In this document: piece after piece, positions 16,870 to 25,841 of the stretch | How the letters are laid out: the number at the start of each line of letters is the position of its first letter | How positions within the stretch are numbered: position 1 is the stretch's first letter | From: GYS-P2D sp964489125 | GTDB lineage: Bacteria > Bacteroidota > Bacteroidia > Chitinophagales > Saprospiraceae | Assembly: GCA_964489125.1 (NCBI GenBank) | Contig: CAZAXY010000004.1 | Location: 9,061 to 73,060 of the forward strand | Direction: 5' to 3' | Length of the DNA stretch: 64,000 nucleotides | Translations under genes and position numbers: made by a program | The notes under the pieces: model-generated | Databases searched by the model: none | Seen by the model: only the letters and a program-made list of their open reading frames with translations | What the model was told of the DNA's origin: nothing

Positions 16870-18576
16870 TTATTTAATAGATTGCTCGACTTCACAGTAT
16901 TGGCGATTAAAGGATGAGATTTCTTGTACTAAGTAGAGTTTTAATTCAATTTCATCAGGATAGGGATTTTCAAAGAATATTCTGTTTCCTTTAGGAAATT
17001 GTTTTTTGAGCTTTTTTTGATTATTTTTTTGAGATGGAGATTGTAGAAACTTCCATCCAGACAAGTTCCTCTCGGGAAGATACTCGATACACTCTTTTTG
17101 TGAACAGATCAATAAATTATATTTTTCACCAGTTTTTTTTGTGTACCACTCCAGATAAATATAATCTTCAGAAATTAAGTATTCATCTAAATAAATTTCC
17201 TCAAGATTACATTTCACAGAAGTTGATGTGACTGGTAGAGAAGAACGAATCTCGTCGCCCGCAAAAATTCTATTATCAGGTTTAAAGAAGCCCTCGTTTA
17301 TAGCTGTTTCTAACCATTTGCTGTCATTTGTTTTGTAGACTCTTTTATTGAAGTTGTCTCCAATCAGTCTGAAACTAGCATTTATCTCTCGGGAAACATT
17401 ATAAGTTTTGTAAATCTTATTGACATTGGATTTTTCAATATATACTAAACAGCAAATGAAAGTAACAATAGCAAATGATATGATACTATATCTGTCTTTA
17501 ATCAGATTCGCAATTATTACTATCGATAGGCAACTTATATAAATCGAATAGCTTTCATACCTTGGAACTCCTGTTCCTTCAAATATTGAACTATTAATGC
17601 CCGATTTATAGCCTATTGCCAAGCAAACTATGAGGTAAAAGAACAGTAAAATTAAGCTGGTGTCACAAGATTTTATTGTCTTTTTACTGCGATTTCTGAT
17701 TAACAATATAATAATTGAAAGAACAATAATAAATGATATAATTAACCTTGTTACTTTATCAGGTTTATGTAAAACATATTTACTTAAAGCGGCATAAGCG
17801 TGATCTAAAGAAAATGCAATAGATTGAACAAATTGTAGAAAAATAGAAATCTCATTTTCTTCAACTGTATTGATTCGAGGACTTAAGGAGGAATTGTCAT
17901 AAAGTTGAGAGTATACTAAAATTATTGTGAATAGATTCAAGAGAATAAATAGAAAATGTTGTGTTGAGAAATTTCGTTTATTTTTCTGTAAAAAATAAAT
18001 TAGTGTCAAAAAAAGAAATATGGGACTAAGAGAAAATGAAAATCCAATAGGAATAAGTAAGAGGCATGCTCTGATTATATAGTCATTTTTCAGACTTTGT
18101 AAAAACCAAAATGAAGCTAAAAAGAAAAAAGGGTAATTGCAAATAGAAACAGTCCAATAATTAAGTGATATCGGAACAAGACTTACTAAGATGATAGGAA
18201 TTATGTATACCTTTCTATTTAATACAAAATAGAAAGATAATATTGAAGTAATATAAATAAAATTACACGTTATTTGGATGAATTTAAAATTAATACTCCC
18301 AAACAAAGTGTAAGATATTATGTCCAATATTCGTCCAAAAAATCCAGGATGAGGTCGATATGTTGGACTAAAAATGAATTTAAATACTGACGATATACTC
18401 CATTTTCCGTTGAGAATATATTTATGAAACTGATGAATATGTGCGTAAGTATCATCCTGTGCTTTTGGAAAATTAAGTGTATGCTGAAATATGGCGTTAA
18501 TGAAAATGTATGCTATGTAAATTGTAATAACTGCGGTAGTTGTCTTAATTATTTTAGATATGATAGCAGGATTCAA
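16870..18576 (-). CDS. Polytopic membrane protein, possible GT-C type glycosyltransferase
   Basis: 568 residues with about ten to eleven hydrophobic helices up to residue ~400 and a soluble C-terminal domain of ~165 residues. The first periplasmic loop contains an acidic pair ('FPKAQDDTYAHIHQF'), as in GT-C enzymes that use polyprenyl-phosphate sugars; later 'GTGVPRYESYSIY' resembles their conserved loops. No family was recognised with certainty. The start is a TTG, as no ATG is near the N-terminus. It sits 202 bases upstream of the ATP-grasp operon on the same strand, so it may be a separate unit. Confidence 0.6.
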   Translation of the reverse strand: MNPAIISKIIKTTTAVITIYIAYIFINAIFQHTLNFPKAQDDTYAHIHQFHKYILNGKWSISSVFKFIFSPTYRPHPGFFGRILDIISYTLFGSINFKFIQITCNFIYITSILSFYFVLNRKVYIIPIILVSLVPISLNYWTVSICNYPFFFLASFWFLQSLKNDYIIRACLLLIPIGFSFSLSPIFLFLTLIYFLQKNKRNFSTQHFLFILLNLFTIILVYSQLYDNSSLSPRINTVEENEISIFLQFVQSIAFSLDHAYAALSKYVLHKPDKVTRLIISFIIVLSIIILLIRNRSKKTIKSCDTSLILLFFYLIVCLAIGYKSGINSSIFEGTGVPRYESYSIYISCLSIVIIANLIKDRYSIISFAIVTFICCLVYIEKSNVNKIYKTYNVSREINASFRLIGDNFNKRVYKTNDSKWLETAINEGFFKPDNRIFAGDEIRSSLPVTSTSVKCNLEEIYLDEYLISEDYIYLEWYTKKTGEKYNLLICSQKECIEYLPERNLSGWKFLQSPSQKNNQKKLKKQFPKGNRIFFENPYPDEIELKLYLVQEISSFNRQYCEVEQSIK

Positions 18577-18682
18577 ATTAGAAGAGATATATTATTGAGT
18601 GAAAGTACGATAAATTTTGATGCGGCATATTATGTTATTTTATAATTGAAGTGAAGTATGTTGCTATTAATAATTGGCACTC

Positions 18683-18838
18683 ATGAAGCGCATGCTAATA
18701 ATTGTTATCTCGTTGTTATTACATATCGCAATTCACTTTGTGCCTAAGTATTGTAGTGAGTTCATTTATGTTGATTGTCAATTATTACAAAACAGAGAAT
18801 TTGAGAGATATGCTTATGGCGTAATATATAGTCTATAA
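18683..18838 (+). CDS. Possible 51-residue small membrane protein
   Basis: A short frame starting MKRMLIIVISLLLHIAIHF has one clear N-terminal hydrophobic helix followed by a short polar tail with two Cys. It lies in the 479-base gap between divergent genes (18577-19055). I recognise no family and saw no ribosome-binding site; it may be chance. Apart from this frame I see nothing in the gap. Confidence 0.2.
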   Translation: MKRMLIIVISLLLHIAIHFVPKYCSEFIYVDCQLLQNREFERYAYGVIYSL

Positions 18839-19055
18839 AGAATTACCTGTTTGTTGCTACTAATGAGAGGGTTTAGATAATGTTATGTATATACGCGATA
18901 TAGATACAAAGGCTCCAAAGATTATTCTTATGTTTGAGTGAAAATTTGTCGTTGTGTAGAGGCTGGATAGGTGTAGTTAACTACTAACTAGTACTGAGAA
19001 GGATGGTTTGGTGTGTGTTGAATATTAGTAATAAATGAAAGAATAAAGTGAAACA

Positions 19056-20831
19056 ATGAAGGCGATCATATTAACTGCGGGTTTTGGAAGACGGATGAAA
19101 CCACTAACAGATTATAATCACAAAACTTTATTATCAGTTGGAAATGAGGTAATTATTAATCGCATAATTGACTCATGCGTTGAGTGTGGAATAAAGGATT
19201 ATGTGATTGTCACAGGATACATGTCATCCGAGTTACAGGAACATATTAATAGCCAGTTTAAAGATCAATCTTTTCAATACATTCATAATGATCAATACGC
19301 GAGTACAAACAATATTTTCTCCTTGGCATTGGCTTTTGAGAATATGGAAATAGATCAAGGCATACTCTTAATTGAATCTGATTTGATATTTGAACCGAGT
19401 ATTCTTAAAAGTTTAATCGCAAATCCACATGATAATGTGGCATTAGTGGATAAATATAGAAATGGAATGGATGGTACTGTGGTCACTGTTCACGATGATC
19501 GTATTACAAACATTATTCCACCACATTTACAATCCTCGGATTTTCAATTTAATGATAAGTATAAAACACTTAATATCTATAAGTTCTCGCAAGAATTTTC
19601 TGCCTCGGCCTTTAAGAAACTCTTGACGTATTATGCTAAAGTGATTGATGATAATTGTTATTATGAACTTATTCTGGGAATTCTGATTTATATGCAAAAG
19701 GAGCAAATATTTGCGGAAATAGTGAACGGGCAGAAGTGGGCGGAAGTGGATGACCCGAACGATTTAAGGATTGCTGAATTTGCGTTTGAAAAAGAAAACA
19801 AGCTTTCTATTTTGCAAAATTCTTTTGGTGGTTATTGGAATTATGATATCGTAGATTTTTGTTTTATTAGAAACATGTATTTTCCTAATGGATCAGTATT
19901 GTCGGAATTAAAGAATAATTTGGAGTCATGTTTGCAGAATTATGGATCTATACAGGCTATCCTTAATCAGAAACTGGCTTATTATTTATTATGTAATGTA
20001 AGTAATGTTCAAGTTCTAAATGGAGTATCTCAAGTTTACCCCATTTTGACAAAGCTCTTAAAGAATAAATCTGCCCTTATTCCTAAGCAAACATTTGGGG
20101 AATATTATAAAATATTTGAATCGATAGAGACTTATAACGATATAGATGAATTAACAACCTTTGAAAAGATTAAAGAACAAGCGAGAGATTTGGATATTGT
20201 TTTATTCGTCAACCCTAATAATCCTTCAGGCAAGTCATTCAATACTAATTTGATTCTACAGTTTGCCAGACGGGTCCCAGATAAGATGATAATTGTAGAT
20301 GAATCATTTATTGAGTTTACTGACGAAATTAGCTGCATAGAAATCCTGGAAAAAGAACATATTAATAATGTACTCGTTCTGAAAAGTATGAGTAAGAATT
20401 TAGGACTTCCAGGAATAAGGTTAGGATATGTTTATACAACGAATGATTCGATGATAGCTAATATTAGGAAAGAAACGCCTATCTGGAATTTGAATTCGAT
20501 GGCTGAATTTTATTTGGAGGTAATACTCAAACATAGAAATACAATTCAGGCATCCTATGATCGAACGAAAGAGGATAGAACTAGGTTAACATTACAATTG
20601 AAAGGTTTAGATAAGATAGAGGAGGTTTATGAAAGTGGGGGGAATTATATTTTGATAAGATTATCATCTAAGAATTATGCGCTTTATTTAACAGAGACCT
20701 TATTAAAAGAGTATTCAGTTTATGTCAAGGATATTTCAGCGAAGTTTGATGATGTCTATGGATATCTTAGGTTGGCAGTTAGACTGCCTAGTGAGAATGA
20801 CTTTCTTGTTAGATGTCTTAGAGAGTTGTAG
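19056..20831 (+). CDS. Fusion: sugar/phospho-alcohol nucleotidyltransferase + HisC/CobD-like PLP enzyme
   Basis: 591 residues. Residues 1-240 form a nucleotidyltransferase ('MKAIILTAGFGRRMKPLT', 'LLIESDLIFE', 'WAEVDDPNDLRIAEF') like LicC/COG1213 CTP transferases. Residues ~245-591 form an aminotransferase of fold type I, class I/II: 'NPNNPSGK' (~386), 'IIVDESFIEF' (Asp ~415) and 'SMSKNLGLPGIRLGY' with the PLP Lys at about 447. HisC-like enzymes include CobD, which decarboxylates threonine phosphate. The fusion could make an amino-phospho compound and activate it as a CDP derivative. The phosphonate enzyme PntC has an analogous layout but usually with a class V aminotransferase. The LicD-like gene downstream fits such a donor. 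Confidence 0.8.
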   Translation: MKAIILTAGFGRRMKPLTDYNHKTLLSVGNEVIINRIIDSCVECGIKDYVIVTGYMSSELQEHINSQFKDQSFQYIHNDQYASTNNIFSLALAFENMEIDQGILLIESDLIFEPSILKSLIANPHDNVALVDKYRNGMDGTVVTVHDDRITNIIPPHLQSSDFQFNDKYKTLNIYKFSQEFSASAFKKLLTYYAKVIDDNCYYELILGILIYMQKEQIFAEIVNGQKWAEVDDPNDLRIAEFAFEKENKLSILQNSFGGYWNYDIVDFCFIRNMYFPNGSVLSELKNNLESCLQNYGSIQAILNQKLAYYLLCNVSNVQVLNGVSQVYPILTKLLKNKSALIPKQTFGEYYKIFESIETYNDIDELTTFEKIKEQARDLDIVLFVNPNNPSGKSFNTNLILQFARRVPDKMIIVDESFIEFTDEISCIEILEKEHINNVLVLKSMSKNLGLPGIRLGYVYTTNDSMIANIRKETPIWNLNSMAEFYLEVILKHRNTIQASYDRTKEDRTRLTLQLKGLDKIEEVYESGGNYILIRLSSKNYALYLTETLLKEYSVYVKDISAKFDDVYGYLRLAVRLPSENDFLVRCLREL

Positions 20832-20846
20832 CATTAAATTATTAGT

Positions 20847-21476
20847 ATGATTCTTGATCAACACAAATTAATCTTTGTTCATATTCCTAAAACGGCTGGT
20901 ATGAGTATAGCAAAGTCATTTGGACAGAAATGGTCTCTTGATAGTCATCGATTGGCACCTTATTATAGTAGTCATAAGTATAGTGATTATCGAAAATTTG
21001 CTATAATTAGAAATCCATATAGTAGATTAGTATCTACCTATAACTATATTAAAAGTAAACCTTATTATGACGGGAAAAGGATTTGTGGTCCGCAAGGGCG
21101 CCTTTTGCCGTTCGGTTCATGGCTGGTCTATAATATGGAACGATTTGAAGGTATATTCAAAAAATCGAATGTTCAAGCGAGCCAGAAAAATAGATTTAAA
21201 AGAGGATCCTCATTTTGGTTATGTCCACAGTATTATTGGATATATGATGAGGAAAATGAATTGCATGTCTCTAAATATTTGAAGATTGAAAATTTAAGTA
21301 CTGAATTCGAAAGTTATATGGATGAACTTCAAATACAAGTTAAGCTACTTCATGTTAATAGAACAAATTCAAAACTGAATGTTTACTCTTACAGAGATTA
21401 TTATGATGATTATTTGGTGAATTTGGTGGCCTCATTCTATAGAATAGATCTTATCACATTCGATTATTCTTTTTAA
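20847..21476 (+). CDS. PAPS-dependent sulfotransferase family protein
   Basis: 209 residues. The 5'-phosphosulfate loop is 'LIFVHIPKTAGMSIAKSF' (residues 8-25) and the 3'-phosphate site is 'FAIIRNPYSRLVSTYNYI' (near 51-68). It belongs to the sulfotransferase_2 (HNK-1/chondroitin type) group and would transfer sulfate from PAPS to a sugar hydroxyl. It starts 15 bases after the fusion gene and its 3' end overlaps convergently by 23 bases with the LicD-methyltransferase gene. Confidence 0.8.
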   Translation: MILDQHKLIFVHIPKTAGMSIAKSFGQKWSLDSHRLAPYYSSHKYSDYRKFAIIRNPYSRLVSTYNYIKSKPYYDGKRICGPQGRLLPFGSWLVYNMERFEGIFKKSNVQASQKNRFKRGSSFWLCPQYYWIYDEENELHVSKYLKIENLSTEFESYMDELQIQVKLLHVNRTNSKLNVYSYRDYYDDYLVNLVASFYRIDLITFDYSF

Positions 21477-22662
21477 GAATGAGAACCTCAGAGCTCTTGT
21501 ATTGATTATATTCAGATGATAGTTTAGCCGAAGTGAGATTATATTTTGCAAGATTTTGTTCAATGCTTGAGAATGATATATGCCTGTTATAGAGGATTTG
21601 CGATTTTATTTTGGTGAAGTATGTTAAATTTGTAGAATATTCTAACAAGCACATACCTTTGTCACTTAAGCATGCCTCGATTAAGTAGAAAATAATGTTT
21701 TCGGTAGCAGGATTAACTGAATTTAGAATATAAGAGCAATAAATGGTGTCAAAGGAACTTTTGTAGTTACATATGAATTTAGTGACGCTTTTTAGTGCTG
21801 AAAGAGATAATTTTTGAATTTTCACATTATCAGAATTTTGAGCATGAGCAGAAGCTATCTCAATAGCCTGCTGTGAATAGTCTAGGCCAATTACAGATTT
21901 AGAGTGGTTGCTTAAGTAAACACTTTCTTTTCCTATACCACATCCTATGTCTAACAACTGTCCCAACGATTCAGACTGTTTAGCTAAGTCAATAGCAGAC
22001 TGATTGATGTTTGACTTTGATTTACTATTAATTTTATAGTATTTGTTCCAAGATGCTAAATGAAGTTGTGGTAAGAAGGTGATAAACGGTTTGAAGTTTA
22101 TGTCAGTTTTGTCTTCAACAAAATTGGGATCAGGTACCCTCCAGTTTGCTCCGTATTGAGAGATTAAGTATTTATCAATATTATATGGGGCGTTGAATTG
22201 ATGTTGCCTTATTCTTACTTTGTTATATGGTAAAATGTCATCTATACGAAATCCATCATGTATGGTATAATAGTGTTTAAATGTATTTTTGACAAAATAA
22301 CTTAAGAATACTTCAATTATGAATTTCCCGTGTTCGTTAGTGACGTGAAATTTGTATTGAGCGAGGTTGCCAGAGTAGAATTTAACATTGGCAATTTCAC
22401 CCATCATAATTTTGGTAATTATATTCGATGATTCTAACGCAATATCTTCTAAATTATCATGTTGGCTAACATAAGATAAATCAACGTCATAATCATGAGG
22501 AATAAAGTCGTTTGTCCTAATAGCTCCTAAAAGTGTGCCGTAACATATGAAGATGTCAATATTGAATAATTTCTTAAAAAAATTTTCTGTATAACTTATT
22601 GCGTCGCAATATCCATCAAGTGATTGAGAAGATCGTTCAGAAAATAGTTTGTATTTACGCAT
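21454..22662 (-). CDS. Fusion: LicD-family phosphotransferase + SAM methyltransferase
   Basis: 402 residues. Residues ~15-200 are LicD-like: 'CYGTLLGAIRTNDFIPHDYD' (40-59, with the DxD-type acidic pair at 'DYDVD') and 'YLISQYGANWRVPDPN' near 165-180. LicD proteins move phosphocholine or similar groups from CDP donors to glycans. Residues ~205-402 are a class I methyltransferase: 'LLDIGCGIGKESVYLS' (236-251), 'VIGLDYSQQAIEIA', 'FDTIYCSYILNSV'. The pairing suggests a phospho-amino substituent is transferred and then methylated, or the reverse. The donor could come from the neighbouring nucleotidyltransferase-aminotransferase fusion. Confidence 0.8.
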   Translation of the reverse strand: MRKYKLFSERSSQSLDGYCDAISYTENFFKKLFNIDIFICYGTLLGAIRTNDFIPHDYDVDLSYVSQHDNLEDIALESSNIITKIMMGEIANVKFYSGNLAQYKFHVTNEHGKFIIEVFLSYFVKNTFKHYYTIHDGFRIDDILPYNKVRIRQHQFNAPYNIDKYLISQYGANWRVPDPNFVEDKTDINFKPFITFLPQLHLASWNKYYKINSKSKSNINQSAIDLAKQSESLGQLLDIGCGIGKESVYLSNHSKSVIGLDYSQQAIEIASAHAQNSDNVKIQKLSLSALKSVTKFICNYKSSFDTIYCSYILNSVNPATENIIFYLIEACLSDKGMCLLEYSTNLTYFTKIKSQILYNRHISFSSIEQNLAKYNLTSAKLSSEYNQYKSSEVLILKKNNRM

Positions 22663-22664
22663 AA

Positions 22665-23546
22665 TTACAAATTGTAATAATTGACATTAAATTCAACTAA
22701 ACTTGAATTTGTATCTAAAAAGTCATAATGTAATTGTAAATATTCCCTTTTTGTAATTTCTTGTTTTTTTAAGGTTATTTTGTCGAGAGGAGAATATTTT
22801 AACTTTAGGTGGTGCGAAATTGAAGCATAAGTTGGGAATCTATTCTGTCCTAAGAGTTCTCTTTTATGAAGGCGTTGAGGTAGTGCGAGTAGGTCTGTTT
22901 CAGAAAATCCAGGAAGATTTTTGAGTATTTCCTTGCATAGAAATAGGAGAAGTTGAGAATTAGGGTGATTATATGTATGGAACAATTTAACCTTCTTGTA
23001 ATTTTCTTTGATATATGGCGTAATGATTATGTCAAGATTATTTTCTCTTAGAGCTAACCTTGCTAAGGCCTCGTTTTTCCATTTGTCAACCTTCACTTTC
23101 GGTATATAGTCTGGATTATTGTAAGAATCAAGACTTTCCTGAATAGAAGTACCTTGAGCATAATTCTTTATTATATTAGAATTAATATAAGAGGTAAAAG
23201 CATTCACAGGTTGTCCATTTAGGCTTTTGAATGAAATTAGTTCAGGATTGTATCCATTGAAATAACATACTGGGAACGAAATGACTTTGCACGAAGAAGG
23301 AATGATTGATTTAATATAATTAGTTGAAAGTTCAGGTGTATTTTTATAGTTGTCAGAAATCGGTTGATGAATTAATAGGTCTAATTTTTTACAGTGTTTT
23401 TGAAGCTGCTTAACATGACTCTGATTAAGTAGATGAACAGCAGGTAAATCAAGGATTTTGTATTGTTGGCAGAATTTAGCTATGTTTTTAAGATAAATTT
23501 TCAGTGCGTCAGACTGACAATTACCATATAAAAGGCAAGTCTTCAT
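22665..23546 (-). CDS. WcbI-family polysaccharide biosynthesis protein
   Basis: 293 residues. The start MKTCLLYGNCQSDAL carries the GNCQ motif (9-12) that defines the WcbI family, reported in capsule loci and proposed to act on acetyl-CoA-dependent modification. Mid-protein 'IHQPISDNY' and 'HTYNHPNSQLLL' (conserved His) also fit. It ends 2 bases before the LicD-fusion start on the same strand and is probably co-transcribed. Function remains putative. Confidence 0.75.
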   Translation of the reverse strand: MKTCLLYGNCQSDALKIYLKNIAKFCQQYKILDLPAVHLLNQSHVKQLQKHCKKLDLLIHQPISDNYKNTPELSTNYIKSIIPSSCKVISFPVCYFNGYNPELISFKSLNGQPVNAFTSYINSNIIKNYAQGTSIQESLDSYNNPDYIPKVKVDKWKNEALARLALRENNLDIIITPYIKENYKKVKLFHTYNHPNSQLLLFLCKEILKNLPGFSETDLLALPQRLHKRELLGQNRFPTYASISHHLKLKYSPLDKITLKKQEITKREYLQLHYDFLDTNSSLVEFNVNYYNL

Positions 23547-23581
23547 TTGTTTATGTATAAATTAGTGATACTTCTTGTAAA

Positions 23582-23611
23582 GTTGCAATGTTATAAATAG
23601 GCTTATATTTG
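23582..23611 (+). promoter_or_regulatory. Bacteroidota-type promoter for the lipoprotein gene
   Basis: A TATATTTG box (23604-23611, matching TAnnTTTG) is preceded by GTTG ending at 23585 with an 18-base spacer, near the spacing of Bacteroidota sigma-ABfr promoters. The start codon is 26 bases downstream of the box. Confidence 0.5.
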
Positions 23612-23637
23612 GTCAAATATACAATAAACTGAAAGTT

Positions 23638-24249
23638 ATGGTTTCTCAGAAGATTCGACATAAGAGTGTTTTAAATCTTATGACCGTTGTTCTTGCTTTA
23701 AGTCTTTTCAACTTTGCATGTAAGAATAGTACAACCACTACTAATGATCGAGAGTATGGCGATGTAGTGAGTACTGAGTTGTCAAGTGATGCCAAACCTG
23801 TTGTAGTCAAGGATTCGAAAGCGAAAAGTAGTATGCACAATGGCGAGCCAGTGGTTTGTGGTTTACTAAATGAAAGTAATCTGAGAATTCTGTTTGGTAA
23901 TGACAAATTGAAGGTACAAAGAACGAGGATTAAAGAATTTAAAAAGTCACTAACTTGTCTACATACTTGTATGCTAAATAAGGATCGTTTTACTCTACAT
24001 TATAGGAAGATTAATAAGGAAAATGGCTTTTCCTCTCTAAAATGGTATTCATCAAAAGGTTATACCTATGGAGGAAATAAAATAGTAACTTCAATTGAGA
24101 GTGATATATTATATGGTAAAAGAGTAGCGTGGTCAAAAGATGGTCAATTATTGGCATGGGTGAATGATGGTGTGCATATTCTCTTGATTAAAGACGCTCC
24201 GACACAGTTTACTCTTTCAGAAATGTTGTCTTTTGCAAAGAGTATTTAA
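23638..24249 (+). CDS. Hypothetical lipoprotein
   Basis: 203 residues; I do not recognise a family. The N-terminus is a lipoprotein signal with the lipobox LFNFAC (Cys near residue 28), then a Ser/Thr/Lys-rich linker. The C-terminal ~130 residues look globular, with 'VVCGLLNESNLRILFG' and two CxxxC-spaced Cys ('LTCLHTCML'). It is the only gene of the region without an obvious glycan role. It converges on the ABC permease gene, 18 bases apart. Confidence 0.6.
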   Translation: MVSQKIRHKSVLNLMTVVLALSLFNFACKNSTTTTNDREYGDVVSTELSSDAKPVVVKDSKAKSSMHNGEPVVCGLLNESNLRILFGNDKLKVQRTRIKEFKKSLTCLHTCMLNKDRFTLHYRKINKENGFSSLKWYSSKGYTYGGNKIVTSIESDILYGKRVAWSKDGQLLAWVNDGVHILLIKDAPTQFTLSEMLSFAKSI

Positions 24250-24267
24250 TTGTAGGATGTTCTATAG

Positions 24268-25077
24268 CTATTTTCGTTCACTGAGTAAGTGCGATTTATG
24301 TTTTAGTACAATGTGACCGATGATAAAAATTAATATGCCTGTAATAAAATTGATAAAAAGTAAAAAATAGTCAGGATTTGTGTCGAAAATGGTGATGTTT
24401 CGCATGTTGATAATAATTCCTACAAATGGATTAGCGTATAAAAGGAATGGTAGGATGTCTAGTAATTTTTTACCTTGAAAGAAGATTCCAGAACTCCAGA
24501 AACCAAAAAGCAAGAAAATATCTAGTATATGTTGAATATCTTTGAAATAGATATAAACAACTCCAAGTAGCATAGCTGCTCCTGTAGATACAAGGTAAGT
24601 GTTGATAATGAGAATTGGGAGAAAAAGAATATTAGTTGATATAGTGGTTCCTAGAATTAACAAAAAACAAAGAAAGGCAAATAAATTAAATCCATATCCC
24701 ATAAAGACGCTAAAAGTATGTGATAAGAAAAGATCAGCTTTCTGAAGTGAGATGTTTTCAATGAGATATAGCTTCTTATACATTAATCGCAATCCTTTTA
24801 GTACGCTTTCGGAGAATGCACGCCAAGTAATGATTCCTATAAATAAGAAGGTGGCAAAATTATCGATTCCATCAACAATTCTATTAAAGACGTTAGTAAA
24901 AATAAAGGAGTAAATAGCAACTCTAAATAGTGGATTCAGCAGGGCCCATATTAAACCAAATTTGTCATTATAATAACGTTTTTTGAAATCTACTTGAGCT
25001 AGTTTCCATATTCTCTCTATTCTGTTGTTCTCAGGAATTAGGAGTAATAATTTGTTAAGTAGATATTTTGTGGTCAT
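24268..25077 (-). CDS. Polysaccharide ABC exporter, permease subunit (Wzm/TagG-like)
   Basis: 269 residues with six membrane helices of the ABC-2 type. The N-terminal amphipathic segment 'LAQVDFKKRYYNDKFGLIWALLNPL' and later 'FWSSGIFFQGKKLLDILPFLLYANPF' match O-antigen or teichoic-acid export permeases. It pairs with the ATPase gene 2 bases upstream. The complex would carry the completed glycan across the inner membrane on its lipid carrier. Confidence 0.88.
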   Translation of the reverse strand: MTTKYLLNKLLLLIPENNRIERIWKLAQVDFKKRYYNDKFGLIWALLNPLFRVAIYSFIFTNVFNRIVDGIDNFATFLFIGIITWRAFSESVLKGLRLMYKKLYLIENISLQKADLFLSHTFSVFMGYGFNLFAFLCFLLILGTTISTNILFLPILIINTYLVSTGAAMLLGVVYIYFKDIQHILDIFLLFGFWSSGIFFQGKKLLDILPFLLYANPFVGIIINMRNITIFDTNPDYFLLFINFITGILIFIIGHIVLKHKSHLLSERK

Positions 25078-25079
25078 TT

Positions 25080-25841
25080 TTATTTGTCAGATCGATGTTT
25101 GTGGCTTAAGTATTTTTCAATAACAGTAGTAGTGTCGCCAGAATCATAAATTATGCCGTTATTTAACCAAATTGTTCGTTGAGCATATTTTTTAATGATA
25201 CTTGTGTTGTGACTTACAACAACAATTGTTTTTCCCTGCAATATTTTCTCTTCAAAAGCTTTGTCGGACTTTTTTTTATAATCCTTGTCACCGACACCTC
25301 CGAAAAATTCGTCTAATAAAAAAGTATCAGCTTCTGCGTACATTGCAATTGCGAAAAGAAGCCTTTGTCTCATACCTTTACTATAGAATTTAACTGGGGT
25401 GTCTACAAAATCTTTTAATCCTGAGAATTGTATAATCTCGTCAAATATAGACCCTATACGTTTAAAACTAAGTCCTAGTATACTACCATTGACATAAATA
25501 TTATCTCTTGCTGATAAATTGCGATCTACTCCCATGCCTAATGTCAAGCGCATTAGTTTGCCATGTGTTAAAATGGAACCTCCAAAATCAGGTTGCAAAT
25601 TCCTCATCATAATGTGAAGAAGCGTGGATTTTCCACTACCGTTTCGACCAATTATGCCGAGACATTCTCCTTGATACAGAGTGAGATTTATGTCGCTAAG
25701 TGCTTTAAAATGAGAGCTTTTTTCTTTTGTATTGATTTTCTGAGGAATTAGTATTTCTCGCAGACTACTTTTTGAATTATATTTTCGAAAAGTTTTATTA
25801 ATATTTTGTATTTTAATGGCTATTTTCTTTTCAGAGGTCAT
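25080..25841 (-). CDS. Polysaccharide ABC exporter, ATPase subunit (Wzt/TagH-like)
   Basis: 253 residues. Walker A is 'GIIGRNGSGKSTLL' (~73-86), the signature is 'YSKGMRQRLLFA', Walker B 'TFLLDEFFGGVGD' and the switch His is in 'VVVSHNTSI'. The start 'IKIQNINKTFRKYNSK...LREIL' is typical of polysaccharide exporters. It lacks the C-terminal carbohydrate-binding domain present in some Wzt proteins, so export is probably not coupled to recognition of a modified chain end. It overlaps the sulfotransferase gene by 11 bases. Confidence 0.9.
   Translation of the reverse strand: MTSEKKIAIKIQNINKTFRKYNSKSSLREILIPQKINTKEKSSHFKALSDINLTLYQGECLGIIGRNGSGKSTLLHIMMRNLQPDFGGSILTHGKLMRLTLGMGVDRNLSARDNIYVNGSILGLSFKRIGSIFDEIIQFSGLKDFVDTPVKFYSKGMRQRLLFAIAMYAEADTFLLDEFFGGVGDKDYKKKSDKAFEEKILQGKTIVVVSHNTSIIKKYAQRTIWLNNGIIYDSGDTTTVIEKYLSHKHRSDK

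Noticed and set aside
19056..20831. Calling the fusion PntC and the locus a phosphonate cluster
   Set aside because: The PLP domain is HisC-like (class I/II) rather than the AEP-transaminase class V type, and no PEP mutase or phosphonopyruvate decarboxylase gene is in the window.
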